Source: Tanypteryx hageni (Eukaryota; Arthropoda; Insecta; Odonata; Petaluridae). Taken from it: a stretch of 64,000 nt of DNA. This document shows positions 40,501 through 52,500 of the stretch, piece by piece. The notes beneath the pieces were generated by a model, which did no database searches, was not told the origin of the DNA, and worked only from the letters and a program-made list of their open reading frames with translations. Position 1 is the stretch's first letter. The number at the start of each line of letters is the position of its first letter. The stretch spans positions 192,871,518 through 192,935,517 of the forward strand of contig CM054112.1 in NCBI GenBank assembly GCA_028673005.1. The letters run 5' to 3'. The position numbers and the translations under genes are program-made.

Positions 40501-43500
40501 GAAAAGCATGAGAAGTCAAAGAAGCACGTTGATAATGTTGTTTCACTGTCACTTTTAGGAACCGTAAGTATTAAGGAGAAACTTAGTGAGGCATACAGAC
40601 TTTCAATCAATGAGCATAATATAAAAGTTAAAAAGAACCGTGAAATATTGTCCAAAATAATAGACTGCATTTACTTTTGTGGAAACTTTGAAACTCCCTT
40701 ACGTGGACATGATGAAAAAGACGATTCAGTAAATCCAGGGGTATTTAGAGGATTAGTAAATTTTGCATCTAAATTAGATTCAGATTTGAAGAATCACTTA
40801 GAAACCAGTGCAGTCTTCAAAGGTGTTTCTAGGACCATTCAGAATGAGATACTTGACTGCCTGCTACAAATATACCATGAGGAGATAAGGACGGAAATTA
40901 GAAAAGCTTCCTTTGTAGCTGTCATGGCTGATGACACAACAGATGTTTCGGAACACACTCAAATGGTCCTTGTTCTACGGTACATATTGAATGAAGAAAT
41001 ATTTGAGCGTTTTTGGGGATTCTTTATTCCAGAAAATCAAACTGCAGATGGCATATCAAAACGTATTTTAGAACAATTGAACATAATCCTTCAAGGAAAT
41101 GGACAAAAACTGATAGCTCAGACATTTGATGGTGCAAATGTCATGAAAGGCAAAAAAGCAGGAGTTCAAGCAAAAATAAAAGCAGTTTATAGTAATGCAC
41201 ATTTCATTCACTGTTATGCACATCAACTTAATTTAATGATGAGTGAAATAGTGAAATTACGAAACTGATAAAAATCCTCTTGACAATTCCCATGACTACA
41301 TCAGAGGCAGAGCGCTGCTTTTCAACATTGAAAAGAATAAAAACTTTTTTAAGAAGCACTATGAATTCGGAAAGACTAAATGAGCTTGCAGTACTTTCAA
41401 TGGAGAAAAATTTCCTCAATTGTCATCCAGAGATCAAGGAGAAAATTATTGAACTTTTTGCGCAAATTAAAACAAGAAGAATGGATTTCATTTTTAAATG
41501 AATAGATCAAGCTTGAACTGTAACAATTTAAGTTAAAGTAAGTAAAAAATGTTTGGTTTTTTTTGTTAAGATTTTATCAAGTTCCTGAATAAATTTTCTT
41601 TTTATACATGTTTTTTTCCTTTTACACAATTTTAAAACAAAGGCTAAAAATTTTCTGGAGCAGCACCCCCACTAATTTTAGCTACGAGCCGCCACTGTAC
41701 ATAGGTGAGATCGATTCCGTCCGTCCGTCCGCATCTTGAAACTCGGAAACCGCTGGACGTATTGTGATGAAATTCGGTATTGCTAAAATTGGTAGACCGA
41801 TTTCAATTTTGGTCAAAATCGAACAACAATGATGACCGCTTTACATGAAGACCTACAATATTCTTTTGTTTCAACTCGGTAACCGCTGGACGTATTTTGA
41901 TGAAATTTGGTAATGGGGAGTTTTGCTAAAATTGGTCGACCTATTTCAATTTTAGTCAAAATCGAACAACAATTATGACCACTTTACATGAAGACCTACA
42001 ATGTTCTTTTGTTTCAACTCGGGAACCGCTGGACGTATTTTGATGAAATTTGGCATTGGGGAGTTTTGCTAAAATTAATTGACCGATTCCAATTTTGGTT
42101 AAAATCGGACAACAATTACGACCACTTTACATGAAGACCTACATGTAGTTTTAAGTGTTCAACTCGGGAACAGCTCGACGTATTTTAAAAAAAAATTCGT
42201 ATTGGGGAGTTTTTCTAAAATTGGTCGACTGATTCCAATTTTGGTAAAAATCGGACAACAATGACGACCACTTTACATGAAGACCTACATGTAATTTACA
42301 ATGTTCCTTTGTTTCAACTCCGGAACCGCAGAACGTATTTTGATGAAATTTGGTAGTGGGGAGTTTTGCTAAAATTAATTGACCGATTCCAATTTTGGTT
42401 AAAATCGGACAACAATTACGACCACTTTACATGAAGACCTACATGTAGTTTTAAATATTCGTTTCAACTCGGGAACCGCTCGACGTATTTTAATAAAATT
42501 TCGTATTGGGGAGTTTTGCTAAAATTGGTCGACCGATTTCAATTTTGGTTAAATCGGACAAAAATGACGACCACTTTACATGAAGAACTACATTATTTTA
42601 CAACGTACCTCGCTTGCTTCTCGTTAAATTCTCATCTGTGCGGAAAATATTGAGAACGTGAAATCTCAAAGAATGCATTTGGAAACTGTGTACTCCGACA
42701 TGGAGTACATCTTTCCAATCTTGTTTTTCCCGATTTTTAGCTCTAAAAACGGAGGTGCGGGCATTGCCCGTGTGCGGGTATTAAACGAGTTAATACGGTA
42801 TATGACAATTATTTTAAAATAATTATTTATTATGAACTTATTGCTGTACATCAGCTTCAAAAAATATTCTTTATGATGGAATATCACAATTTTCTAATAA
42901 CATTTGCGATGAAAAAACGTATTATAAAATAAATGAGATATACAAAAATCATAAGTATTTCTGGTATACACTTGGAAAAACATCAATATAGTGTATATGT
43001 TCCTAAAATTCTTCATGATTACGAAGACCTTTGATGATGGTTGGCCAGCGCAAAAATAAACAAAAACGGAATACGAGTGATATTACGATTCAGCGGCGCC
43101 GCCGCAGCTTCAGGCACGTCAACAGCAAAATAGCATCAGAATAACAAATGACTAACGATAGCTAAAGTTAAAGTTCTCGTGAACCTAAACTAATCAAATC
43201 TTAATCAAATACCCATCAAAGCGAACCCAACCCTGCACATCTCGACAATAACGTTAAGAACTTTAAAACTTCCGATGTTAGCTTCACTGCAAAAGACTGT
43301 GGAATTGCGGCAAATCAATGTAAAAACACAATCCAAGTGAATGAGTGAAATAGAAATAAAGTTAATAAGCCCATAAATAACAATAATTTGTCTTTAATTA
43401 GAGTGGAATGACTATCTCTGAACAGAGAGTGAAGTACAAATGAAGGTGAGACAAATGCTGGAACCATAATAAAGGACCGCAGCATTTAAGAGCATTATTT

Positions 43501-46500
43501 TAAAAATTTTCAAAAATTAAAATTTTTGTCCTGAGATACCAACCGCGCTATATCGAAAATGAGCTAAAAGAACATGCTCTAAACGAGGCATGCTTGTATA
43601 TCCTAAAAATAAATAGGTGAAAAATAGTGAAAAAGGGAAAAAAAATCCGTGCTAAGGGTTCAAGGTCACATAAAATAGTGAATAATTCAATCTTCTACCT
43701 AGTCGGAAGTTTGTTGAACACATCAAGAAAAGCATCTTATACAAAGTAACAAATGGATTAAGCCTTTTATATTTGTATGATAAAAGTATTTTCTGCACTT
43801 AGGTGTATTGGAAATCATGGAGTGTACTTAATCGCTGGCCAGTAAAAGGAATCATATTGCAACTAAGAGAAACAACAACTGCTTTGAAACAAAAAAGAAT
43901 AAAGATTATCAGCAACTTTGGGGCAGGAGTTAGGTAGACAAAAATATCATAAAGTACAGATAGTAATAAATGGAAAATTATCTCATACCAAGTGCCTTCA
44001 TTTAATTCTATAGAATTATTACTTTCCAATTTGTTCTAAAACTAACAATTTCATAGCACATGTCTACACAGTAAACCCTTGATATTCCCAGCTTTAATAT
44101 TCGCCATTTTGATCAATTGCAGAATGTTTCTTTGTACACCTGTTTAAGATTTGCGGTTTGTTTCTCTGTATGCTCATATTACATTTGCAGCATATAAACT
44201 TGTCTATCTGCAGCTAACCCACAGAGGTTTACGTCATGCCCTCAAAGAAAAAATAAGGTTCATCACCCAGTGTTCTGGCGTGCTAACATATATAGGCTGA
44301 ACTATTTTTGGATTGGTTTAACAAGTGCTTTGTACATCAAGTGGAAAGATACCTTGTGGCCAAGAACCTAGCATTCAATGCTCTCCTGGTCTTGGATAAT
44401 GTGCCAGATCATCCTGAAAGCCTGCAGTTCACCCACCTAAAACCTTCTTACCACCTCAAACCATGTTCTCCCTCCAACTGATGGATCAGGGTAACATTGC
44501 ACTGTACAGTCAAGAAAATTCTTGACTAGATGGAGAGCAATTCCTCTATGTCAATCAGTGATAGTTAGAATAAGTATAACTTTGCTGACTGTATAACAAA
44601 TATAAAGGAATCTCTGGATAAAATCAAGCTAGTGACATGGAATTCTGGCTGGAGGAAGTTGTTGGATGACCAGGTGAATGACTTGAAAGGTGGAAGAAGG
44701 GGTGAGGAACAGTGTGAGGTTGACGCATGACATCAGGTTTTAATGACCTCCAAGAAATCAAGAAGGAGAAACTCCTCAACTCCCATAAAGAAGAGATGAC
44801 TGAGGAAGACCCTTTGGAGCTCATATGTTCCAGAAAGAGCAGCAGAGAGGAAAAGGGATGTGTGACTGCTCAAGGCACTTGTGGAGTTGCAGAAAATATA
44901 TAAGACTCTGAATGACCAGGTGTTTGAAATGGACCCTTGAATGGAGCAGGGTATAAAATTTAACAGAGGAATGAAGGCTCTTACGGACTATCACAAGGAG
45001 ATATACAGAGATTTGCATTGAAAGATGAAGCAAACAACATTAACGAGTTATTTTAAGCAAACAACATTAACAAGTTATTTTAAGAACATCACCACCACAC
45101 CTTCCCCCTCTGCAGATTCTTGTAAGCCACCATTCCGGATGGATCTTTACGACTCTACATCTTTCTATCTCATTTTCCCATATCACCACCATCCTCAGCA
45201 TCATTTCAGTACTGTTATTGTCAATAAACTATTTGACTTTTTTAGCATTTTCTTTTATTTATTCTTCATAAGTAATATATTCATAGTTTTAATTTATTTT
45301 TGTTATAATTAGCATGGTTACTGAAATTATTATATATTTATTCTTATTGATCATGAACCTTGATTTCTGTATGAATGACCCACCTAACCTCCTTAGTCCT
45401 ATAAGGTCTTGAGGTTTACAGTTTTGATATTTGTGGCGATTTCCAGGAATGTATCTTCAGCGAGTATCAAGAATTTACTGTATATAGTGCAACTCAGATT
45501 AAATAAAACTTTGGAACTACCATATTTGCCATATTAAATATGACTTTCAGAAGTCATGCAAAAGAAAAATTTTCAGGATATTGATACTAAATTTTTATTA
45601 CAAAATACCTCATCAGTTACACTTCATTTCCAGTACAAATATAATTATGCAATAAAATCAACAAATAATTATAATAAAACATAGTTATTGGCTTCCAGTG
45701 ATCTACATTAAATTACTAGTTTTATTTCTTAAAACCTTAAATATGGGATGATGACATAAGCGCTGACCCGAATGCAGGAGAACAGACTATAGAATATAGA
45801 GGATTTAATTTCAGTGGGGTTGAGAGAGAGAGGAGGAATTGAAGATATCTATGGTTGCAATTATAAGACAAGTATGAATTTTTCAGCTAACATTAACTAA
45901 AACATTGCCTTATAATGAGGCAAATAGGGTATTATAGTAATACTAATAGTAAGATTCATTCAGCACATTCTAAGGTAGGGTCTAACATTATGCCCTTATT
46001 TTACTAATTATATTTTTGCTACATAGGAAAAATCATAATTTACTCAAATAAATACATTCTTGTTTATCAATTTATTTTCATTTCTTACCAAAATAATATC
46101 TCATAAAAACAAATACTGTATTTACTTGTCTAAATACCTCCATTGCATAATTGCCCCACCTGAACTATAAGGAGAAAATATGTAAAACACTATTTTTCTC
46201 TGATATGGCCACTTTCATAGGATAGGAGAAAACTGTGTATTTACCCCACCCTTGTTTTACTGTAAAAAAATTGTGCAAAAAAGGGGAGCAATTATGCGAG
46301 TAAATATGGTAAATAAATAGTAAAACCCATTAACAGTATTCAATATTGACAGGTAGATGCAGCTTTCATAAAACTAACAAAAGAAATTGTTTCTCAAATG
46401 TTAGACCAAATACGGGCATATGAGAAGTTTTTCATTTAATAAAAGCTTCAATGCAAACAGGTCTTGTTTAAGGTTTCAAAATAATCTGTATACAATTGTG

Positions 46501-49500
46501 TAATACATCATTATCAAGTTGACAATTATGTTGTTTTCTAGTCATATGGTAAGGGCCTAAAATTAGACCACTTGTTCTGTTAAGTTTAAGCTGTACTTTG
46601 ACAAAGATATTCTGATCACAAAATAAATGTTTCATATGAGAAAACATAGAGTCATCAATCTATTTTGTTGAATATTTCCAGATGCAAATCATGAAAGTGC
46701 TAAGAAATATTTATTACCTCCAGTAACGGTTCGATTTGTCAAGGGTAGCCCAGAAGCCAGGCGTTCCAAAACATAACGTTGTACTTCTTCCGATTCGGCA
46801 TTTTCCAGCCTTTCTAAATCTGCTGGGCTAACTTTAAACTGAAATAAAACAATGTCAACATCAAATGCCTGGTTGGGATAATCAGATAGGTAATTACAAT
46901 ACATCCATGGTTAAATTACATTTGGACACTAAATTACATTAAATATGTACGAGGATAATTCAATAAGTAAAGACACAAATGCCATTATTTTAGATGTAGA
47001 GGGAATTTTGTCATATAAGTTGGCAACACTGTAAAGCAGACAATTTTCAAACTGTTTGCATCTGCATCAGTTCTTTTGTTTCATTGTTTCGAGCACAACA
47101 TTCGTTTTAATGATGATGGCTCCATTAGAAAACTGTAATTTGATTGAACAACATAGTGTAATCAGATTTTTTACTTCTGAAGGTCGTATGGTAGCACAAT
47201 AAGGCAATGCTTGCATGAATCACAGAAACCTGTACAAGTGGATTCAAAGGTTTAAAGAAGGTTGGAAAAGTGTTGATGAAGAACAGCATTCCACCAAACC
47301 ATTTAAAGTCTCCACTCCACAGGTTCAATATCATATTGAACAAATGATTCGAGAAAATTGATGGGTAAATATCAGGAAAATTGCAGAGAAATTTTCGGTC
47401 AGTGTAGGGACAGTTCATTCAACCATTCACAATAAGCTAAATTTCCGAAAAACGTGTGCAAGATGGGTACCGAGGATGTTGACAGCTGACCATAAGGCTG
47501 AAAGACTGAATTTGGCGATTACTGAAAAATCGCTATTTGATTGAAAATGAGGCTATTCTTAGTCGTATTGTGACTTGCGACAAAATTTGGGTTCACCATT
47601 TTGAGCCTGAGTCAAAGAGACAAAGCATGGAGTGGAAACATCTGGGATGACCGGCGAAAAAGAAATTCAAAACAAGACCATCAGCAGGTAAGGTTATGCT
47701 TACGACTTTTTGGAGCATGATAGGATCTATCTACTGCGATTATCTGGGAGGCCGAAAAACCATCAATAGCCAGTATTATCCCGATCTATTGAAGAATAAA
47801 GTCGAGTCTGCTTTGCTCCGCAAACATCCTGGACTTCAAAGAAAAGGTGTTGTTTTTCTGCAGGATAACGTCCGTCCTCACTTAACCCAACAGACAATCG
47901 TTGAAAAGTGCTGGGAAGTACTGCCTCATACTGCCTATAGCCCTGATTAATCATCATGTGATTTTCATTTGTTTGGTCCCATGGAGGAAGCCTTACATGG
48001 GAATTATTTCGCAAATAATGACGAAGTCAAATTTTTTTTCAAGATTTGCTCTGACACCAAGACAAAGAATTGTTTACCACTGGAATATGAAACCTAGTAA
48101 AATGATGGGACAAGTGCATAAATGTTAAGGGAGATTATATTAAAAAATACTGTCAGTTTTGTGATTTTTCAATAAACTATTTTTTAGATAACAGTATCTG
48201 TGTCTTGAATTATCCTCATAGTTACAATATGTTCAGAATATGAATTCTCATCCAGTTTTAATAAAATAAAAAAGCACAGAAATGCAACTTTCACTTAAAT
48301 TTTCTTATTTTAGCATGGACCAAGTTTTGAGGAATGATTCTGAAGCAGATTCATCACATCAGTTCACTCTCAATGTTTAGCAGTGCTAATGTCTTTAGCT
48401 GCTCATCCCTTACTATTGATTAATTTATTCTTCATCAGTGTTAATTAGCAGAATGAACACTCTCTTGAGCAGTTTGAGAGCATTAAAAAAGATACAATCT
48501 CTGAGCAACAGATACATTAGCAAAACTATACCCAATCCCTTGTTTGTACAAAAGCTTATCTTGTGATAATGGCATGTGACCTCTTCCTTTTTCAAACATT
48601 TAAACTGTACCATCTCTTAAGGATGTGCTTCTTTGTCTAGACCATATGGAATACCCTCAGCTAATTTGGTAGCCTTTTCCTTAACCTGGGAATGATCCCA
48701 TGGAATGTCTACAGTCCCACACAGTATGTTTAGCGTGTTAGAAATATTTTCTTTGATTGGAATTTATGCACCTTAAAATTATAACGCAATTAAAAAAGTA
48801 TTGTAATAAGATGTGGAACTTAACCAATAATACTAAGAGTGATAAACTGTCATTGTTGCAGAGTAGTGTGAGTAAAGCATAGTTGTTTTTGGGGGGTCTA
48901 TGAATATCCTGTACAACTGGTAATATTACAAAATATAGCAGGACCATTTCAGTATTAATTACCCTATCTGTCATTGGGCAAGAGTTGATCAGAACGTTGA
49001 AATGCTAATTCAGTGCCATTTTAAGGCAATCAGTTATATGCAAGTCCCCTTACAAGATTTCTCTCTTCCAGATAATTCAGCTTCCTCCAACTCCTCACTA
49101 TCCAAATTTATTTTTTTCCATCTTGCATCTTGTAGTCTGCTTTACCACAAATTTTCAAAACTTTTACACAGCATATTCAAGAAATGAATGAGACATTATT
49201 AAGATCAATAGTTGTGGATTGGAGAAATTTGCTTGTTGTGTCAAATCTGAAAGTATAATGTCTAGAAATGATAGAGGAACACTATTTACAGCAAATCTAC
49301 TATCTCAGACAATAATTTAGCCTCATATCTTGTAGCTGCAGTTTGTTTATCATCCAATGAATCTTGAATGTTTATTATATTTTGGATAAGGATGCAGTTG
49401 TATCTGCACAAGCAGATCATCTCGTTTTTGAGAGAAACTTCATTGTAAGCCCCATCCTGTTTCCTCCAGATGTTTCATTTAAACAGACCAACAACGGGTG

Positions 49501-52500
49501 GATGCAGAAAAAAATTGATAAACATTTGCTAGGAAGCCAAAGAAATGTACAGATTCTACCCAGCAATCAACTGCATTTGATGCAACAAGGTACAATGAAT
49601 GCGCTATGCATGGCCAGCAGATTTCGTCCTTCATTCATGCTTGCAGTCCAGAGTATTTTCCAAACATGTTCCTCTTATTACTCTAAGTCTGACAATAGTA
49701 ATCCATTATGTCAATTGATTCCTAATTCAAATATTCCAACAAGTCATGTGTGACGTCTGCAGCCTTACAATTTTCTATCTGTAAAAATTTGAAGAGGCGA
49801 TCAATCACTGCAAACTTGGAATTTACTCATTTTCTTTGTTTACTGAATTCCATTTATGTTCTGCACAGATTTACTCTATCTCACCCCATCTTTATTCAAC
49901 CATTAAGGTTCATATTTTTTAACCCTTAATTAGTCGCATGGGGTCAATATGACCCCAAGCAATGTTTTTTCGTCAATATCTAAAGAAATGTATTGTAAAT
50001 CTAACCCAAACTTGTTCTACCTTTGACACTGACATTCTAGAAGAGAAATTAGCATTTTTGGTTTTGTTTTAATTTGTTATTTTTGATATTTTTATATTTA
50101 TATATATAGTATAAATATTGTAAATATTGAGAAAATTAAACTATTTTTATGTGCTATTTTGGTGTGTTTCCATTTGTTATGTATATATGAGGTTAAAAAA
50201 GTTGCTTTTATTTTGACATCTCTCTACCTGTTGCTTTTTCTCTATTGGTCTAGAAGGGTTAAACGCAATACAGATTATTATTATCACATCAGAAATACAA
50301 ATAATTTTCCTGATAAGCAGTATTTCATTGTTTTAACACTAGTTCTCTTATGATACATTTCTACTTCACTAATTTTCACTATAGGTTGGTTACCCCTCTT
50401 CCTCCCATCTCCCCCCCCCTCCAATGTACCCTTTTCCCTCTTTTCGGAATTCTCCGGGTGTTTTCTTACTTCGGCCGCACACATGCAACCGTTTTCTTCC
50501 CATAGTTTTCTACCCACAATAAAAGTCACAAACAAACGCACGTGGTCTCTCTAGAAATTGCTGTCGAAGAATTGACCCAAGGATGACTTCTTTGACGCAG
50601 AATTCCACGTATTCTATCAAGACCGATGCATGATTTTTGAAACTATTTTCTAGATTTTATAATTGAATTACATCCATATTATTCCCTTTTCTGTACAGTA
50701 ATTATTTATCACATGCTTTTATCATTTACTATGAAATACTCTCAAAAATGGAACATCTTTCTAGCGACTTTTGGCAGATTTTTTATCACCCTCATTCGAT
50801 GAAGCTCTTAGTACCCATGTGCAAAAAGGATAAAAGAAAGCGGTTTGCCTTTTATTACCGCTCACCATTTTTAGCACGAGTTTCTCCCTTATTTTTCGGA
50901 ATAAGCACGAACACGAATGAGATCGGCAACCTTCAAAGTTTTTGGATCTCCTACCGGTCGCATGACGGTCACGGTTGGGACGTTTTAGACCAAAATATAA
51001 AAATACTATTTTTAATGGGGTTTCTATGGAGAAGTCCCAAGTACGTTCACACTTATAGGCGGAGGACGTGGTTGAACCTCGGCACGAACCCCTTGGCTCG
51101 CTCGAGGAGGCAACTTTTGTCCCAAGCCCCATCGAGGACAATCCTCAGTGACAGCAGAAGTGAGCTTGAATCTTTCTGCTAGTTGGGGGCAGCCATAAAC
51201 TACTTCATGCTGTAGGTGGGGGCCGGAAAGCGACTGTGCCGCGACCGATGTCTAACCCAGAAGTGTGAGTGATCTCCGCAAAAATAGTCCTATCCCTAAT
51301 AAAGCCCTCAACGCGACCTTTATGCGACTGTCCCTCCAATGAAAACCAGCCTTTATGCCCTTTACTCAATTTTGTGCATAGATTTCATTTGCTCTTGCTT
51401 TTCTGTCGAAGCAACATCTCAAACTTTATCTCGAGTTCTTTCCTAAACTCCAAGGTTGCATTTTTAGGGTGTAGTATGTAACTTCTTTTGTGCTATTTAC
51501 CGACCGGAATAGAAGAATTGTCGTAAGACGTTCTCTTGGATCAACCGGTAGTAACATTTGGAGGAGGAGCGGAAGAGTATCTGCAAGGATATCTACAAAT
51601 CATTACCGAATCCGAAATCTAAGAAGTCTATTATTTTATGCAACATATTATTGCAACCTAACAAAAAAGTAAATACAAGAAATTTACTATAATTTATTTC
51701 ATTCTTTTAGCTTCAAATTGTTCATCTAGTAAAATTTTAGCTATTTTTCAAATATTCTATGAAAATTATATGAAATGATAATCTATTAATTTTTTGCTAT
51801 AGAATGGCTTCGCAAGGTTCAAGCCATCCAGGTGAAGGGAAAGATTCTATGGAAATGTTCCACGAGGAAGTAGGAGGTGTGGAAGACGATGAAGATGAGG
51901 AATTCGAGCATAGTGATCATTACTCAAACACGGAACAAGAGGTTAGCTCCGATGATAAACGCGAAGAAGAGGAATAATCAGTAAGTGAATACCTTAGCAA
52001 AGGTAAGTCTATGAAATGGGAAAAAACCCTTCCACCAAAAAATGTGAGAACAAGAAGACGCAATATAGTGACTCAACGTCCAGGTGTTACAATTCTTGAA
52101 AAGAGTGCTAAAACTCCTCTTAAGGTTTTCTCATTATATTTTGATAATCGTGTTTTAGATATCATTGTAAAAAATACGAATATTTATGTAGATAAAGTTC
52201 AAAAACATTTTGAAAGAGATCGTGATGCAAAAGTTGTGTCAAGGGAAGAAATGCGTTCTTTTTTGGGGTTATTACTTATGCCAGGTGTGTTGAAGTCTGC
52301 TCATCTCAATTTCAATGATTTGTGGCCGAATGATGGCACTGGAATGGAAATGTTTCCTTTGACCATGTCATCTAAAAGATTTCTTTTCTTGATGAGATGC
52401 ATACGATTTGATGATGTTACTACCCGAGAAGTGGGTAAAATAACTGACAAGCTATCAACAATAAGGGAGCTTATTCAAATATTGTTAGATAACATCCCGA

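Larger units (their letters stand above)
39672..41697 (+). mobile_element. hAT element with perfect 8-bp TSD (level 4, innermost)
   Basis: 2026 bp, ends CAGTGGCGGCTCGT/ACGAGCCGCCACTG (perfect 14 bp). Target duplication TACATAGG at 39664-39671 and 41698-41705, exact. Carries the N-terminal half and the dimerisation domain of a ZMYM/TTF-type transposase with the middle deleted. Perfect ends and TSD indicate the youngest layer of this nest. Confidence 0.95.
39635..42723 (+). repeat. Helitron/INE-like repeat copy 2 (level 3), split by a hAT
   Basis: Start TTTTTATGCGTTCTTTGCAC carries the hairpin end also seen at 10722-10751. The core from about 41740 to 42600 has six tandem units, with TTACATGAAGACCTAC at 41841, 41984, 42127, 42273, 42427 and (variant) 42576, period 143-154 bp. 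It ends with the dyad TGTACTCC..GGAGTACA (42689-42709) and CCAATCTTG. T-runs flank both sides. The class is an inference from architecture. Confidence 0.65.
38514..42798. mobile_element. CCGTATTTACTCG-family TIR element (level 2)
   Basis: Left end CCGTATTTACTCATGTAATA, right end read inward CCGTATTAACTCGTTTAATA, both followed by CCC and flanked by TA. About 1.2 kb of its own DNA, split by the repeat 39635-42723. No protein remnant; superfamily unassigned (TA target suggests the Tc1/mariner/pogo group). Confidence 0.7.
38315..43596. mobile_element. pogo/Tigger-like element, outermost of a four-level nest
   Basis: Ends CAGGCATGCCTCGCTTAGCG and, from the right, CAAGCATGCCTCGTTTAGAG. TA flanks at 38313-38314 and 43597-43598. 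Its own DNA is split at 38513/42799 by the next element. No transposase was recognised in the remaining 1 kb. Confidence 0.8.

Noticed and set aside
41740..42600. CRISPR-like array
   Set aside because: Units are about 150 bp, similar throughout and without unique spacers; a eukaryotic tandem repeat.
49364..49753. 129-codon open frame in intron 2
   Set aside because: Only a faint similarity to a Tigger motif ([12 protein letters not shown]); no catalytic residues, no start context, lies in AT-rich intron.
50761..51182. Overlapping 126- and 144-codon frames in the piggyBac leader
   Set aside because: Same region in copy B has shifted frames; no conserved protein reading.
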